Source: Clostridia bacterium (lineage in GTDB: Bacteria > Bacillota > Clostridia > Oscillospirales > Ruminococcaceae). Taken from it: a DNA stretch of 43,442 nucleotides. The position numbers and the translations under genes are program-made. Under the pieces are notes generated by a model that was not told the DNA's origin, did not search any database, and worked only from the letters and a program-made list of their open reading frames with translations. Positions 7,051 to 14,617 of this stretch are shown piece after piece. The stretch is taken from NCBI GenBank assembly GCA_021152595.1, contig JAGKVC010000017.1, forward strand, positions 1 through 43,442. Direction: 5' to 3'. Position 1 is the stretch's first letter, and each line of letters begins with the position of its first letter.

Positions 7051-7995
7051 ATGAATATCGCTGACTTCGATCCGCGCAGACAGCCGCCTGCTTTGCAGAA
7101 GGCGCTCGGCGGCGTGCTGATCGCGGCAGTGATCTGGTGCATGCTCGCCAATCCGGGCAGTACACTTCCGGAGCTGCTCTTTGTCGATATGCCGATCCAC
7201 CTGCTTGCAGGTCTGGTGATTGACGCGGTCATTCTGCTCATCAACGGGCTGGTGACAGGCGCCGGAAGCAGCAGAAATCAACAGCAAATGGAAGAAATCT
7301 TCGCACGGAACGGCTACTGCACGGAGATTGCGGATCTTCTGCAATCTGCTTCGTCCGATCATGAGAAGGTGCTGCGCGCATTCATACTGGTCATGGCAGG
7401 CAGATACAGCGAGGCGGATGAACAGTTCGCCGCAATCCCGACACAGGCGCTTTCCGAACGGGATTTTGCCACGCTGATGACCGCGAAATGCAAGTCGCTT
7501 CTGATGCGCGGACAGTTTGACAAGGCGTCCTATCTGTTTCAGGAGCATCAGGCAATGCTGGAGGCGGTCTTTACGCTGAATCCGGCGAATGCTGCGCCCT
7601 ATGCAGCCGATGTGCCGGAATTTTACAGTCTCGCGGCGGTATTCTGCGAGCTTTTGCAGCAGCCGGAGCGTGCTGAATATTACCGCAGCAAAGCGATCGC
7701 ACTGACCGCGAAGCTGCCGGAATCCTCTGTCTACAGCGGCATTCTTGATCTGCAAAGAGCCTACGCCGTAGGGCAGAATGATACCGTGCGAAGCATGGAG
7801 CAGGGCTTGCTGGATGCAGTCTCCGCGCTCTCCGCTCCGGTGACGGCAGGCACAAAGCAGAATCTGCGCCGCCTGATTGAAGAAGCAAAGAATTACGCCG
7901 CCGCACGGCTCGGGATCAAACCGATGCAGCGTGCTGAGCGGCATCTGCCGGAACAGTCCGCGCAATCCGTGCCGGAAGGTCTGGCGGAATTATAA
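7051..7995 (+). CDS. Membrane protein with TPR-like helical domain (cassette gene 4)
   Basis: A 314-residue paralogue of cassette gene 2: two membrane segments at about residues 17-36 and 47-70, then helical repeats (AGRYSEADEQFAAIP, RGQFDKASYLFQEHQ, LQQPERAEYYRSKAI). The ATG at 7051 is preceded by AAAGGAG at a 7-nt distance; upstream in-frame TTG 7018 and ATG 7045 fit worse. It ends the cassette, and 84 nt further on the family 3 repeat begins, which lies before tpiA. No catalytic motif is visible, so the protein is probably structural or a scaffold. Confidence 0.8.
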   Translation: MNIADFDPRRQPPALQKALGGVLIAAVIWCMLANPGSTLPELLFVDMPIHLLAGLVIDAVILLINGLVTGAGSSRNQQQMEEIFARNGYCTEIADLLQSASSDHEKVLRAFILVMAGRYSEADEQFAAIPTQALSERDFATLMTAKCKSLLMRGQFDKASYLFQEHQAMLEAVFTLNPANAAPYAADVPEFYSLAAVFCELLQQPERAEYYRSKAIALTAKLPESSVYSGILDLQRAYAVGQNDTVRSMEQGLLDAVSALSAPVTAGTKQNLRRLIEEAKNYAAARLGIKPMQRAERHLPEQSAQSVPEGLAEL

Positions 7996-8079
7996 TATAC
8001 CTGTGACGGAATCCCACAAGAAGCAAAATCCGCGCAGCAGCGTCAATTTCGCAAGTTGTTTTCATCCTGTCTATAAAAT

Positions 8080-8208
8080 GGGATTCTTAACGGTTTGCGC
8101 AGCAACACCGTAGGATAGCTATCCCTTAAGCAGAGGTTTGGGGTGAGTTTGCTTCGCAAACTCATAGCGAAGCGTGCAGTGCTCCCCATTCTCAATCCGT
8201 CGGAGACA
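8080..8208. repeat. Family 3 repeat upstream of tpiA (right half only)
   Basis: It begins GGGATTCTTAACGGTTTGCG, contains GGATAGCTATCC and a hairpin GAGTTTGCTTCGCAAACTC, and ends with AATCCGTCGGAGACA. The first ~45 nt and the last 15 nt are nearly identical to the element at 16701-16920. The left arm found in the copies at 16701 and 22394 is absent. It ends 67 nt before the tpiA start. I see no convincing separate promoter for tpiA. Confidence 0.75.
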
Positions 8209-8275
8209 CCTCTAACACACGCAAATCATCCGGATCATCCGGAAGATATATTGATTTGAAAAGGAGTTTATTATC

Positions 8276-9052
8276 ATGAACAAGAATCTGAGAAAAGCAA
8301 TCATCGCAGGCAACTGGAAGATGAACAAGACTCGCCCCGAGGCAAAGGCTCTGCTCGAGGAGATCAAGCCGCTCGTCGCAAACGCTGAGGGCAAGATCGA
8401 GGTCATTGCCTGCGTCCCGTTCACGAATCTGGAAACCGCTGTCAACACGACCGCCGGCTCCAATGTCAAGGTCGGCGCTGAGAACGTCCACTTTGAGAAG
8501 TCCGGCGCATTCACCGGCGAAATCTCCGCTGATATGCTGACCGAGCTGGGCGTCGAGTATGTCGTAATCGGTCACTCCGAGCGCCGTCAGTACTTCGGCG
8601 AGACCGATGAGACCGTCAACAAGCGCACCAAGGCAGCCCTCGCAGCAGGTCTCAAGCCGATCGTCTGCGTCGGTGAGCTGAAGTGGGAGCGTGAGTGCGG
8701 CATCACCGAGGAAGTCGTCGGCAAGCAGATCAAGCTCGATCTGTGGGATGTCACCGAGGAGGAGCTGAAGAATGTCGTGATCGCATATGAGCCGGTCTGG
8801 GCAATCGGCACCGGTCTGACCGCAACGCCGGAGCAGGCTGAGGAGGTCTGCGGCTTCATCCGCGCAACCCTCGCAAAGCTCTACAACCAGGCTGCTGCTG
8901 ACGCTGTCACGATCCAGTACGGCGGCTCCATGAACGCAAAGAACGCTGCTGAGCTGCTCGCAAAGCCGAACATCGACGGCGGTCTGATCGGCGGCGCATC
9001 CCTCAAGGCTACTGATTTCAACGTCATTGTTCAGGCTGCTGTCGAGGGCTGA
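8276..9052 (+). CDS. tpiA: Triosephosphate isomerase
   Basis: Interconverts dihydroxyacetone phosphate and glyceraldehyde 3-phosphate; a cytosolic (beta/alpha)8 barrel. At 258 residues it has the normal length. Motifs are GNWKMNKT with catalytic Lys15, VIGHSERRQYF with His100, YEPVWAIGTG with Glu172, and the phosphate-binding GGSMNAKNAAELL and DGGLIGGASL. GAAAAGGAG lies 9 nt upstream of the ATG. Codon choice is of the highly expressed kind, as in pgk. The usual neighbour order pgk-tpiA is broken here by the membrane cassette and a family 3 repeat. A small membrane protein gene follows after 28 nt and is probably cotranscribed. Confidence 0.98.
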   Translation: MNKNLRKAIIAGNWKMNKTRPEAKALLEEIKPLVANAEGKIEVIACVPFTNLETAVNTTAGSNVKVGAENVHFEKSGAFTGEISADMLTELGVEYVVIGHSERRQYFGETDETVNKRTKAALAAGLKPIVCVGELKWERECGITEEVVGKQIKLDLWDVTEEELKNVVIAYEPVWAIGTGLTATPEQAEEVCGFIRATLAKLYNQAAADAVTIQYGGSMNAKNAAELLAKPNIDGGLIGGASLKATDFNVIVQAAVEG

Positions 9053-9080
9053 GAACCGCTGATCGCAGAGGAAAACGGAC

Positions 9081-9581
9081 ATGAATGACAATGCAAAGCC
9101 GATCCGTATTATGGCGACGCTTGCGCTTGCGCTTCAGGCATTCTGGACTGTGATGGATTTCGTCATGCGGATGATTCCGGAGCCGTTCCTTGCGATGCGC
9201 AGTGCGGCTGCCAGCATTCTGGATAAAGCCGATGTCGTGCGGCATCCGCTGCTCTTTGTGCAGCCGGTGCTGCGGCTGATTCTCGTCGCGCTGTTCTTTT
9301 ATCTGCTGATTCAGCAGTGCAAGAAGCCGACCGCATTTGCGCCTGCGCTGACGATCATCATTCTGGCGGCGCCGGTGCTGCTGTTCCTTGTCTCGACGGG
9401 ACTGAATTTCCTGCGCGTGTCGATGCTCTCCCGTATTTACGGCACCGCGGAGCTGAGCGCGCTTTCGATTTTCAATTCGCTGACCGCATGGACGGGCATC
9501 ATCACGCAGCCTGTCATGCCGCTGCTTGCCGCAGCCGCCGCATATAACTGGTGCAGATTCAGGAACGGCACCGCTGCATAA
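9081..9581 (+). CDS. Small multi-pass membrane protein, unknown function
   Basis: A 166-residue protein with about four hydrophobic segments (near residues 8-28, 58-80, 86-108 and 130-155) and short loops. I do not recognise the family. AGAGGA lies about 9 nt upstream of the ATG. It begins 28 nt after tpiA on the same strand, and the first clear terminator downstream is at 9799-9843, so it is probably read through from tpiA. It has no charged catalytic motif. Confidence 0.7.
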   Translation: MNDNAKPIRIMATLALALQAFWTVMDFVMRMIPEPFLAMRSAAASILDKADVVRHPLLFVQPVLRLILVALFFYLLIQQCKKPTAFAPALTIIILAAPVLLFLVSTGLNFLRVSMLSRIYGTAELSALSIFNSLTAWTGIITQPVMPLLAAAAAYNWCRFRNGTAA

Positions 9582-9603
9582 TACGTACAAGCAGAAGCCC
9601 GTC

Positions 9604-9771
9604 ATAAAAGTTTTGGTCGAGCTTTTTCAAAAGCTCGCAGGTTTCCAAAGGGCGGCGCCCTTTGGTCGCTCGTCGCAACGAGCGAAAACCCTTCGCGTGT
9701 AAAGAGCTCCGCAAGGGGTGAATTGCCGCTTGCGGCAAGAGGGGACGCCCTGCGATAGAGGGCGTCCCCTT
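9604..9771. repeat. Family 2 hairpin-string repeat, forward copy
   Basis: A chain of palindromes in fixed order: GAGCTTTTTCAAAAGCTC, CCAAAGGGCGGCGCCCTTTGG without its last base (9655-9675), TCGCTCGTCGCAACGAGCGA, a GGAGC/GCTCC region, TTGCCGCTTGCGGCAA, and GACGCCCTGCGATAGAGGGC extended by flanking GGG/CCC. The order matches the copies at 9881-10076 (reversed) and 18598-18836, but stems differ by paired changes, for example GAGC...GCTC here against AAAC...GTTT at 18.65 kb. Confidence 0.85.
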
Positions 9772-9798
9772 AACTATTCTGATCTGTTTGAAAAATCA

Positions 9799-9843
9799 AC
9801 CGCTGAAATGTAAGCTGTTACGCTCATTTCAGCGGTCTTTTTT
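9799..9843 (+). terminator. Intrinsic terminator of the tpiA transcript
   Basis: ACCGCTGAAATG pairs with CATTTCAGCGGT around a 14-nt loop and is followed by CTTTTTT. It is a strong rightward rho-independent terminator lying between two inverted copies of repeat family 2. Confidence 0.9.
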
Positions 9844-9880
9844 ATGCGGGAACAGTAAGAGCTTTCACAGTGTCAGTTGT

Positions 9881-10076
9881 CTGTGAATTGCTTCGCAATT
9901 CACTCAGGGGCGCCCTCTATCGCAGGGCTCCTGATGCAGAGGTGTTTCGCTCTCTGCGGAGAGCGACCAGAGGCTCCTCGCCTCTGGACTCATCGCAAAC
10001 TTTTGGAAAAGTTTGATCAAAACTTTTATTTTGACGCTCATTCAGCGTGTTGCGTAACCGGAATGCTTTAGCAAAT
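9881..10076. repeat. Family 2 hairpin-string repeat, reverse copy
   Basis: Read on the minus strand it starts GCTAAAGCATTCCGG, GTTACGCAACACGCTGAATG, and runs through AAACTTTTCCAAAAGTTT, CCAGAGGCGAGGAGCCTCTG, CGCTCTCCGCAGAGAGCG and the GCCCTGCGATAGAGGGC hairpin to GTGAATTGCGAAGCAATTC. It is nearly the same as 18587-18836 over about 200 nt. Together with the copy at 9604 it makes a head-to-head pair around the terminator. It ends 15 nt from the 3' end of spoVAC. Confidence 0.85.
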
Positions 10077-10090
10077 TTTGACGGTCTTTT

Positions 10091-10561
10091 TTATCGGTTC
10101 AGCAGATAATAGATCACACCGTAGAGGACGGAAGCGGCGGTGCCGTAGAGGATCACCGGTCCTGCGATCGTGAAGATCTTTGTCCCGACGCCGAGGATGA
10201 AGCCCTCGGTTTTTGCCTCGACAGCCGCCGACGCAACCGCATTTGCAAAGCCGGTGATCGGAACAAGCGTACCGGCGCCGCCGTGCTTTGCGAGCTTCTG
10301 ATACAGCCCGAAGCCCGTCAGCAGTGCCGAGAGCAGCACCAGCGTCACCGAGGTCCATGTGCCTGCGGCATCCGGCTCCAGACCGCCTTTCAGCAGCATT
10401 TGCCGGATGATTTCACCCAGCAGACAGATACTTCCGCCGATGAGAAACGCTTTCAGCACGGTCGCCGCGATATTCGTCCGCTGCGAGGCGTGCGCGACCA
10501 TTTCTGCATATGCCTCCTGCGAGGGATCGCGCGCGCCCTGCGAGTGGATCATCCTTGTCAT
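10091..10561 (-). CDS. spoVAC: Stage V sporulation protein AC (SpoVAC) homologue
   Basis: About 156 residues with several membrane segments. Family signature stretches are AFLIGGSICLLGEIIRQ, LVLLSALLTGFGLYQKL, AGAGTLVPITGFANAVASAA-type sequence and TEGFILGVGTKIFTIAGPVI. SpoVA proteins form the inner-membrane channel that moves dipicolinic acid into and out of spores; B. subtilis SpoVAC alone behaves as a mechanosensitive channel. The ATG at 10561 has AGGAG 8 nt upstream; ATG 10567 and GTG 10570 lie too close to it. No spoVAD or spoVAE is present nearby. Instead the gene follows a PadR regulator and a DUF2812 gene by about 45 nt without a visible terminator, an odd context for a spore gene. 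Confidence 0.88.
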   Translation of the reverse strand: MTRMIHSQGARDPSQEAYAEMVAHASQRTNIAATVLKAFLIGGSICLLGEIIRQMLLKGGLEPDAAGTWTSVTLVLLSALLTGFGLYQKLAKHGGAGTLVPITGFANAVASAAVEAKTEGFILGVGTKIFTIAGPVILYGTAASVLYGVIYYLLNR

Positions 10562-10606
10562 GTGCATCACTCCTATCTGCGGATAGGATATGCGATTTCT
10601 GCGTAT

Positions 10607-11188
10607 TTATGCAGATTTTGAATATTTCTTTTTCAGGTGCAGGAATTCAGCGAGCATCCGGCAGAACAGCGCTGCAATCGTCAGAACGAGAAGCGTGACG
10701 CCGATCACGGAGAACCAGTCGGCTCTGGTTGGCGAATCGTTCCGGATCACGCGCAGCATTTTGTCATAGTTGATCGTGATGCATGGAATCAGAATCAGAA
10801 TCATCGGCGTGAACTTTGCCAGCATGATCTTTCTGACCATTTCCAGATGCGAAGCGCCGTCGCTGAAAATCTCCAGATCCTCCGGCGCAGCGCCCTCGGC
10901 AGGCTTGCGGAAATAGCTGAAGCCGTAGCTGTCCTGCAAATATTCCCAGCCGTAATCGCGGAACATGGCGTAGTAATCGTCGCGCTGATCGAGCGGAATG
11001 CCGCTGAAATCCAGCCGGTAAACGACCTGCTCCGGCTCGCAGCGCTCAAAGGTATAGATAGAACCGTTCGTATCGACGAAGCGCCAGCCCTGCGCCGCCA
11101 TGTCCGTGAGATATTTCTCCTCTTTTTCAAATTCCGCAATGCTGAAAAACTTGCGGACTCTCTTGATGCTGTCACTCTTGCCTTTCAT
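10607..11188 (-). CDS. DUF2812 domain membrane protein
   Basis: 193 residues. The N-terminal part (VRKFFSIAEFEKEEKYLTDMAAQGWRF and GWEYLQDSYGFSYFRKP) matches the DUF2812 pattern, a small domain of unknown role often paired with PadR regulators in Firmicutes. Two membrane segments lie near residues 125-145 and 160-180, ending in a Lys-rich tail. The ATG at 11188 has GGAGGTG about 7 nt upstream, inside the end of padR, so the two genes are co-translated. A longer frame up to 11299 lies within padR and is not used. Its partner function is unknown; DUF2812 proteins may work as membrane-bound partners of their PadR gene, but this is inference from repeated gene pairing. Confidence 0.85.
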   Translation of the reverse strand: MKGKSDSIKRVRKFFSIAEFEKEEKYLTDMAAQGWRFVDTNGSIYTFERCEPEQVVYRLDFSGIPLDQRDDYYAMFRDYGWEYLQDSYGFSYFRKPAEGAAPEDLEIFSDGASHLEMVRKIMLAKFTPMILILIPCITINYDKMLRVIRNDSPTRADWFSVIGVTLLVLTIAALFCRMLAEFLHLKKKYSKSA

Positions 11189-11189
11189 T

Positions 11190-11501
11190 TCAGACACCTC
11201 CGATGTTTCTGTAAAGCCGCTTAATGCGTTCGATTTCGAGCGAGAGGATCTCCTCGCCCAGCGCCGTGATCCGGTAGAGCTTGCGCTTTTCCTCCTCACG
11301 GGTAAAGCGGATCAGACCGTCCTTTTCCATTTTGGAGAGCGTGCCGTACATGGTGCCTGCGCTGATCGTCACGGCGCCGTCGGTCATTTCCTTGACGCGC
11401 TGCCCGATGCTGTAGCCGTGCATTTCCTCGCGCAGGCAGAACAGGATATAGAAGCCTGTCTCGGTCATCGGGACGTAGACGCGCCGGAGTTTTTCTGTCA
11501 T
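11190..11501 (-). CDS. PadR family transcriptional regulator
   Basis: 103 residues, the size of the short PadR-s2 class with little more than the winged helix-turn-helix. Characteristic sequence is YILFCLREEMHGYSIGQRVKEMT, ISAGTMYGTLSKMEKDGLIRF and KRKLYRITALGEEIL. Such proteins are dimeric repressors, often autoregulatory and released by small hydrophobic ligands. The ATG at 11501 has GGAG 8 nt upstream and fits better than GTG 11510. It is the first gene of the padR-DUF2812(-spoVAC) set. A strong promoter with two copies of a 12-bp word lies upstream. Confidence 0.93.
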   Translation of the reverse strand: MTEKLRRVYVPMTETGFYILFCLREEMHGYSIGQRVKEMTDGAVTISAGTMYGTLSKMEKDGLIRFTREEEKRKLYRITALGEEILSLEIERIKRLYRNIGGV

Positions 11502-11525
11502 ATATCTCACTCCAATCTATTTTGG

Positions 11526-11593
11526 TTCGATGTATCGAGCTTCGATGTATCGGACTGTAATGCAAGTATATCACACCTCGATATAGTTGTCAA
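11526..11593 (-). promoter_or_regulatory. padR promoter with duplicated candidate operator
   Basis: On the minus strand TTGACA (11593-11588), 17 nt, and TATACT (11570-11565) form a near-perfect promoter. Downstream of it, in the leader, the word CGATACATCGAA occurs twice (plus-strand TTCGATGTATCG at 11526-11537 and 11541-11552) with a 15-nt period. A binding site just downstream of the start point would let PadR block its own operon; that use is inferred. Confidence 0.7.
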
Positions 11594-11676
11594 GGGGATT
11601 TTCAGCGAATTGGGAATTTTGCATATTGCGGCGGTGGGGGGATATTGCTTTGATTGTGCGAAATGCTGTACTCGAT

Positions 11677-11869
11677 GAGGAGAAAGGAGAAAGGTTCGTG
11701 AGGAGATAGGAGTGAGAAGTGAGGAGTTGCGGTATGCGCTTCGCGCATGATTATTTAGATAATCAGGAAGTGAAAAGAGAAAAATACTTCCTACCTCCTC
11801 CTTATTTCAAATCTGTCCGCGGAGCGGACACCGCAATTCCTCATTTCTAATTTCTCATTTCTAATTTCA
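11677..11869. repeat. Family 1 intergenic repeat, copy C
   Basis: A GAGGAGATAGGAGTGAGAAG purine arm, then ATGCGCTTCGCGCAT in the GCGGT...GATT frame, a linker with AAATACTTCC, GTCCGCGGAGCGGAC in the AAATC...ACCGC frame, and a CTCATTTCTAATTTC pyrimidine arm. The two core palindromes are of different types, showing that they are exchangeable modules. The promoter of the membrane-protein cluster begins 33 nt later. Confidence 0.8.
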
Positions 11870-11901
11870 CAAGGGCTGCGGCGATTTTTTCGCATTTCCC
11901 A

Positions 11902-11930
11902 TTGCATTTTCACTTTTTATGTGGTATAAT
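11902..11930 (+). promoter_or_regulatory. Predicted promoter of the membrane-protein cluster
   Basis: TTGCAT (11902-11907), 17 nt, TATAAT (11925-11930), with TGG before the -10. It lies about 45 nt upstream of the first gene of the six-gene cluster. Its -10 region reads ATGTGGTATAATA, almost the same as in the surE promoter. Confidence 0.75.
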
Positions 11931-11973
11931 AATATGGAGTATCTATATACACAGACAGGAGCGTGCAGCATTC

Positions 11974-12723
11974 ATGACAAGTATCTATACGGATGAAGTC
12001 CGCGAGCAGCGCTATTTTGCCTGCCGCAAATGTAAGAAACAATGTGAGATCATCTTCGGCATCTGCATCGGTCTTTATCTGCTCCTTGTATTTGCAGAAC
12101 TGATGGGCGGCTTTTTTGCGCCCGGACTGGCAGTCGGACTCGGCGTAAACGGCATCGCGCAGATGCAGCATTATCACCTGCTGATCAATTTTGCCGTATT
12201 CGCAGTCGGATTTTACGGCATTGCATCGCGGAACTGGGTATTCATGCTTGCCGCAGCCGTCGGTGTCGCGCTGATTACCTTTGCCGGCTGGTACTGTGCA
12301 TTTTATATCGGTACCATGACGCTGCTCCCGCTGGGATGTTCGGTCTTTGCCGGATTAAAATGGAGCAAGCTCAAAGGCGAGGAGGGTTTTCCGCTGTTCC
12401 AGATTGATTTCAACGAGCAGGAATCGCGTACAAAATCACAGGTCAGCTATGTGCAGCAGCGAGCCCTTGCAGAGGGTGTCCGCACAGAGCAGCAGGTGCT
12501 CGATCCGCACGCGCACATGAACGCCGTCGAGGAGAAGGCTGCACCGGATGCACTGCCTGCCATGCTGCAAAATTATCATAACCGCGGCGCCGGCAGCGAT
12601 CCGATCGTACATGCAGCCGAACCGGCATTCGACCGGATGAAGCAGCTCAATCCCGATGCACCGGGCTTTGAGCGCAAACAAACACTGAAGCCGGAGGATG
12701 TCGGCGGACTGGAAACACTCTGA
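11974..12723 (+). CDS. Multi-pass membrane protein with soluble tail (cluster gene a)
   Basis: 249 residues, family not recognised. The N-terminus MTSIYTDEVREQRYFACRKC is followed by about four membrane segments (residues ~22-130), then a cytoplasmic tail of about 115 residues beginning WSKLKGEEGFPLFQIDFNEQES. Gene b has the same plan: SVYTEDERLARYSRLRK at the start and WARLSKEEGFPQFQLEVNRQEA after the membrane part, so the two are paralogues. AGGAG lies about 11 nt upstream of the ATG at 11974. A longer frame from 11902 would begin inside the promoter. It is first in a six-gene cluster ending at 16684. No catalytic motif is visible. Confidence 0.8.
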   Translation: MTSIYTDEVREQRYFACRKCKKQCEIIFGICIGLYLLLVFAELMGGFFAPGLAVGLGVNGIAQMQHYHLLINFAVFAVGFYGIASRNWVFMLAAAVGVALITFAGWYCAFYIGTMTLLPLGCSVFAGLKWSKLKGEEGFPLFQIDFNEQESRTKSQVSYVQQRALAEGVRTEQQVLDPHAHMNAVEEKAAPDALPAMLQNYHNRGAGSDPIVHAAEPAFDRMKQLNPDAPGFERKQTLKPEDVGGLETL

Positions 12724-12739
12724 AACGCAGGAGAATATC

Positions 12740-13405
12740 ATGGCAAGTGTATATACAGAAGATGAACGTCTTGCGCGATACAGCAGGCTGCGCAAGCGGA
12801 GAGACCGCATCGAGAAGATTCTCGGGGCCGTCATGATGGTTGCACTGACTGCGGCTGCCGGAGAGGTCATTCCGGCGCTGCTGGACAGCATCCTCGGCGG
12901 TCTGACGCTGCTGCGCGAGCTGGACGTTTTCTTCCTCGCGCTCGCAGGCATCGTGCTGATGGCTGCGGTGATCTTTGCAATCTATAAAAGAGACTGGCGC
13001 ATCACGCTGATCACTCTTGTGCCGGTCACACTCGGCATCGGATTCGGTGCGATCCAGTATCTCGGCGTTTTGCAGCCGCTGACGCTGACCGCCGCGCTGG
13101 TCTGCCATATTTTCTGGGCAAGGCTCTCAAAAGAGGAGGGCTTTCCGCAGTTTCAGCTCGAGGTCAACCGGCAGGAGGCATCCCAGAAGGCGTGGGATTT
13201 CACCTCGAGAAAGCGCGCCGTCGAGACAGGCGCCCGTGTTGCCGCATCCGCAGATGACAAGGATATGTATGATCTGCTCGATGACCGCACCGAGGCGCTG
13301 AATACCGATCTGACCGGCTATCAGGAGCGCAGTCAGGGCGCCGATCCGCTCGTACACAAGGCAGAGCAGCACAGCAATATCATGGATACGCTTGAGGATC
13401 TGTGA
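12740..13405 (+). CDS. Multi-pass membrane protein with soluble tail (cluster gene b)
   Basis: 221 residues and a paralogue of gene a, with about four membrane segments (residues ~28-130) and a tail of about 85 residues. Both tails carry a GADPLVH/GSDPIVH stretch followed by AEQ/AEP, which may be a binding motif. The ATG at 12740 has CAGGAG about 7 nt upstream and lies 16 nt after gene a. The EEGFPxFQ motif directly after the last membrane segment is shared by genes a and b, and a related EGYPEFH / PGYPLFE form occurs in genes c and d, which suggests all four derive from one ancestor. Confidence 0.8.
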   Translation: MASVYTEDERLARYSRLRKRRDRIEKILGAVMMVALTAAAGEVIPALLDSILGGLTLLRELDVFFLALAGIVLMAAVIFAIYKRDWRITLITLVPVTLGIGFGAIQYLGVLQPLTLTAALVCHIFWARLSKEEGFPQFQLEVNRQEASQKAWDFTSRKRAVETGARVAASADDKDMYDLLDDRTEALNTDLTGYQERSQGADPLVHKAEQHSNIMDTLEDL

Positions 13406-13540
13406 CCGCTGCACAATATATAAAACACAGAAAAGCAAATGGGAAAAAAGAGGGATGCCGATGGCATGCATCCGCATCAGAATCCGCGGCAGCAGCCGCA
13501 ATGAGCCGAATCAATCTTAATTTGGAAAGGATGAATCGTT

Positions 13541-14578
13541 ATGTCAGAGCAGAATATCAATCCGTTTGAAGAAGAAAAGCCGAAAATCGTACACCTTGAA
13601 AAAAGCGACTCCCACTATGAATACTGCCGGATGCAGATGCACGATATTGACAAGATCCACCGCCGTACATTCATCTGCAATCTGGTTCTGTGCATACTGG
13701 TATGTTTCTTCTCGATTTTCAAGAAGTATATTGCAATGTTCGATCTGCTGAGCCGTCCCTATCTGACGCTCGACAAGCCCGAAGCGATCCTGACCGGCGG
13801 CATCTTCCAGATTCTGTTCGGCATGGCGGTGATCGTGCTGGGATATCTGGCATGGGCAAATTACCGCACGCTGAATATCATTCTCGCCGCATGGTACGCA
13901 CTGGTGACGCTCTTCGGCGTATCGCGTCTGGATTATCTCTCGGCGCTGATCGGCATTGTCGGTCTGGTGTTCTATATCTTCTCGATCCGCGAGCTGCGGC
14001 ATGAATCCACCCTCGCGCAGATGGAGGGCTATCCCGAATTTCACGAGAAATTCGATATCTCAAAATCGGATATCGTGATCCAGACCTTGCTTGCGCATCA
14101 GGGCGAGCGCAGAACCAAATCCACCCTGTTCACGACCGATTATTCCCTGCGCAGAAAAAAGAAAAAGAAGACCGAATTCGGCTATGAGGAGCCGGAGGAG
14201 AAGGATAAGGCGGCGGAAGCCGGCAATGCGCTGGTCGAATCGCTGCAAAAGCATCTGAATGAAGTCCGCAGCGCAGAGGAATCCGCAAAGGCGGCGGAGG
14301 CACCTGCCGAAGCACCGCAGGCGGAAGCTGAAATGACGGAGCTGACACCTGAGCCGGAGACCGAAAAACCGGCACCTGCCGCAAAGCCCGAAAACATCAC
14401 GCCCGAGCGCACGGAGGCAGAGGCGGCTGCCGCTGCGATCCTTGCAGAGGCTGAGGCGCGTTCCCAGCAGATCATCGCGGAGGCGGAGGCAAAGGCGAAG
14501 GCACTCGCAGAGGGCAAATCCGCACAGCAGAACCAGACACCGCAGAATCCGAACCGGAAGAAAAAGAAGCATCACTGA
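13541..14578 (+). CDS. Multi-pass membrane protein with long charged tail (cluster gene c)
   Basis: 345 residues. About five membrane segments lie between residues 43 and 150 (LVLCILVCFFSIF, GGIFQILFGMAVIVLGYLAW, NIILAAWYALVTLF and others). They are followed by MEGYPEFHEKFDISKSD, a KKKKK basic patch, and a long Ala/Glu/Pro-rich tail with a probable coiled coil (AAAAAILAEAEARSQQIIAE) that ends in KKKKHH. GGAAAGGA lies about 9 nt upstream of the ATG. The 135-nt gap before it has a small palindrome, GATGCCGATGGCATGCATC, but no clear promoter. Gene d is a paralogue in the membrane part (AGTFQILLGLITIVLGWL). The coiled-coil tail suggests assembly with other proteins; the function is unknown. Confidence 0.8.
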   Translation: MSEQNINPFEEEKPKIVHLEKSDSHYEYCRMQMHDIDKIHRRTFICNLVLCILVCFFSIFKKYIAMFDLLSRPYLTLDKPEAILTGGIFQILFGMAVIVLGYLAWANYRTLNIILAAWYALVTLFGVSRLDYLSALIGIVGLVFYIFSIRELRHESTLAQMEGYPEFHEKFDISKSDIVIQTLLAHQGERRTKSTLFTTDYSLRRKKKKKTEFGYEEPEEKDKAAEAGNALVESLQKHLNEVRSAEESAKAAEAPAEAPQAEAEMTELTPEPETEKPAPAAKPENITPERTEAEAAAAAILAEAEARSQQIIAEAEAKAKALAEGKSAQQNQTPQNPNRKKKKHH

Positions 14579-14617
14579 AGCATCACTGAAGCATCCGCAC
14601 AATAAGGAGATCCGACT

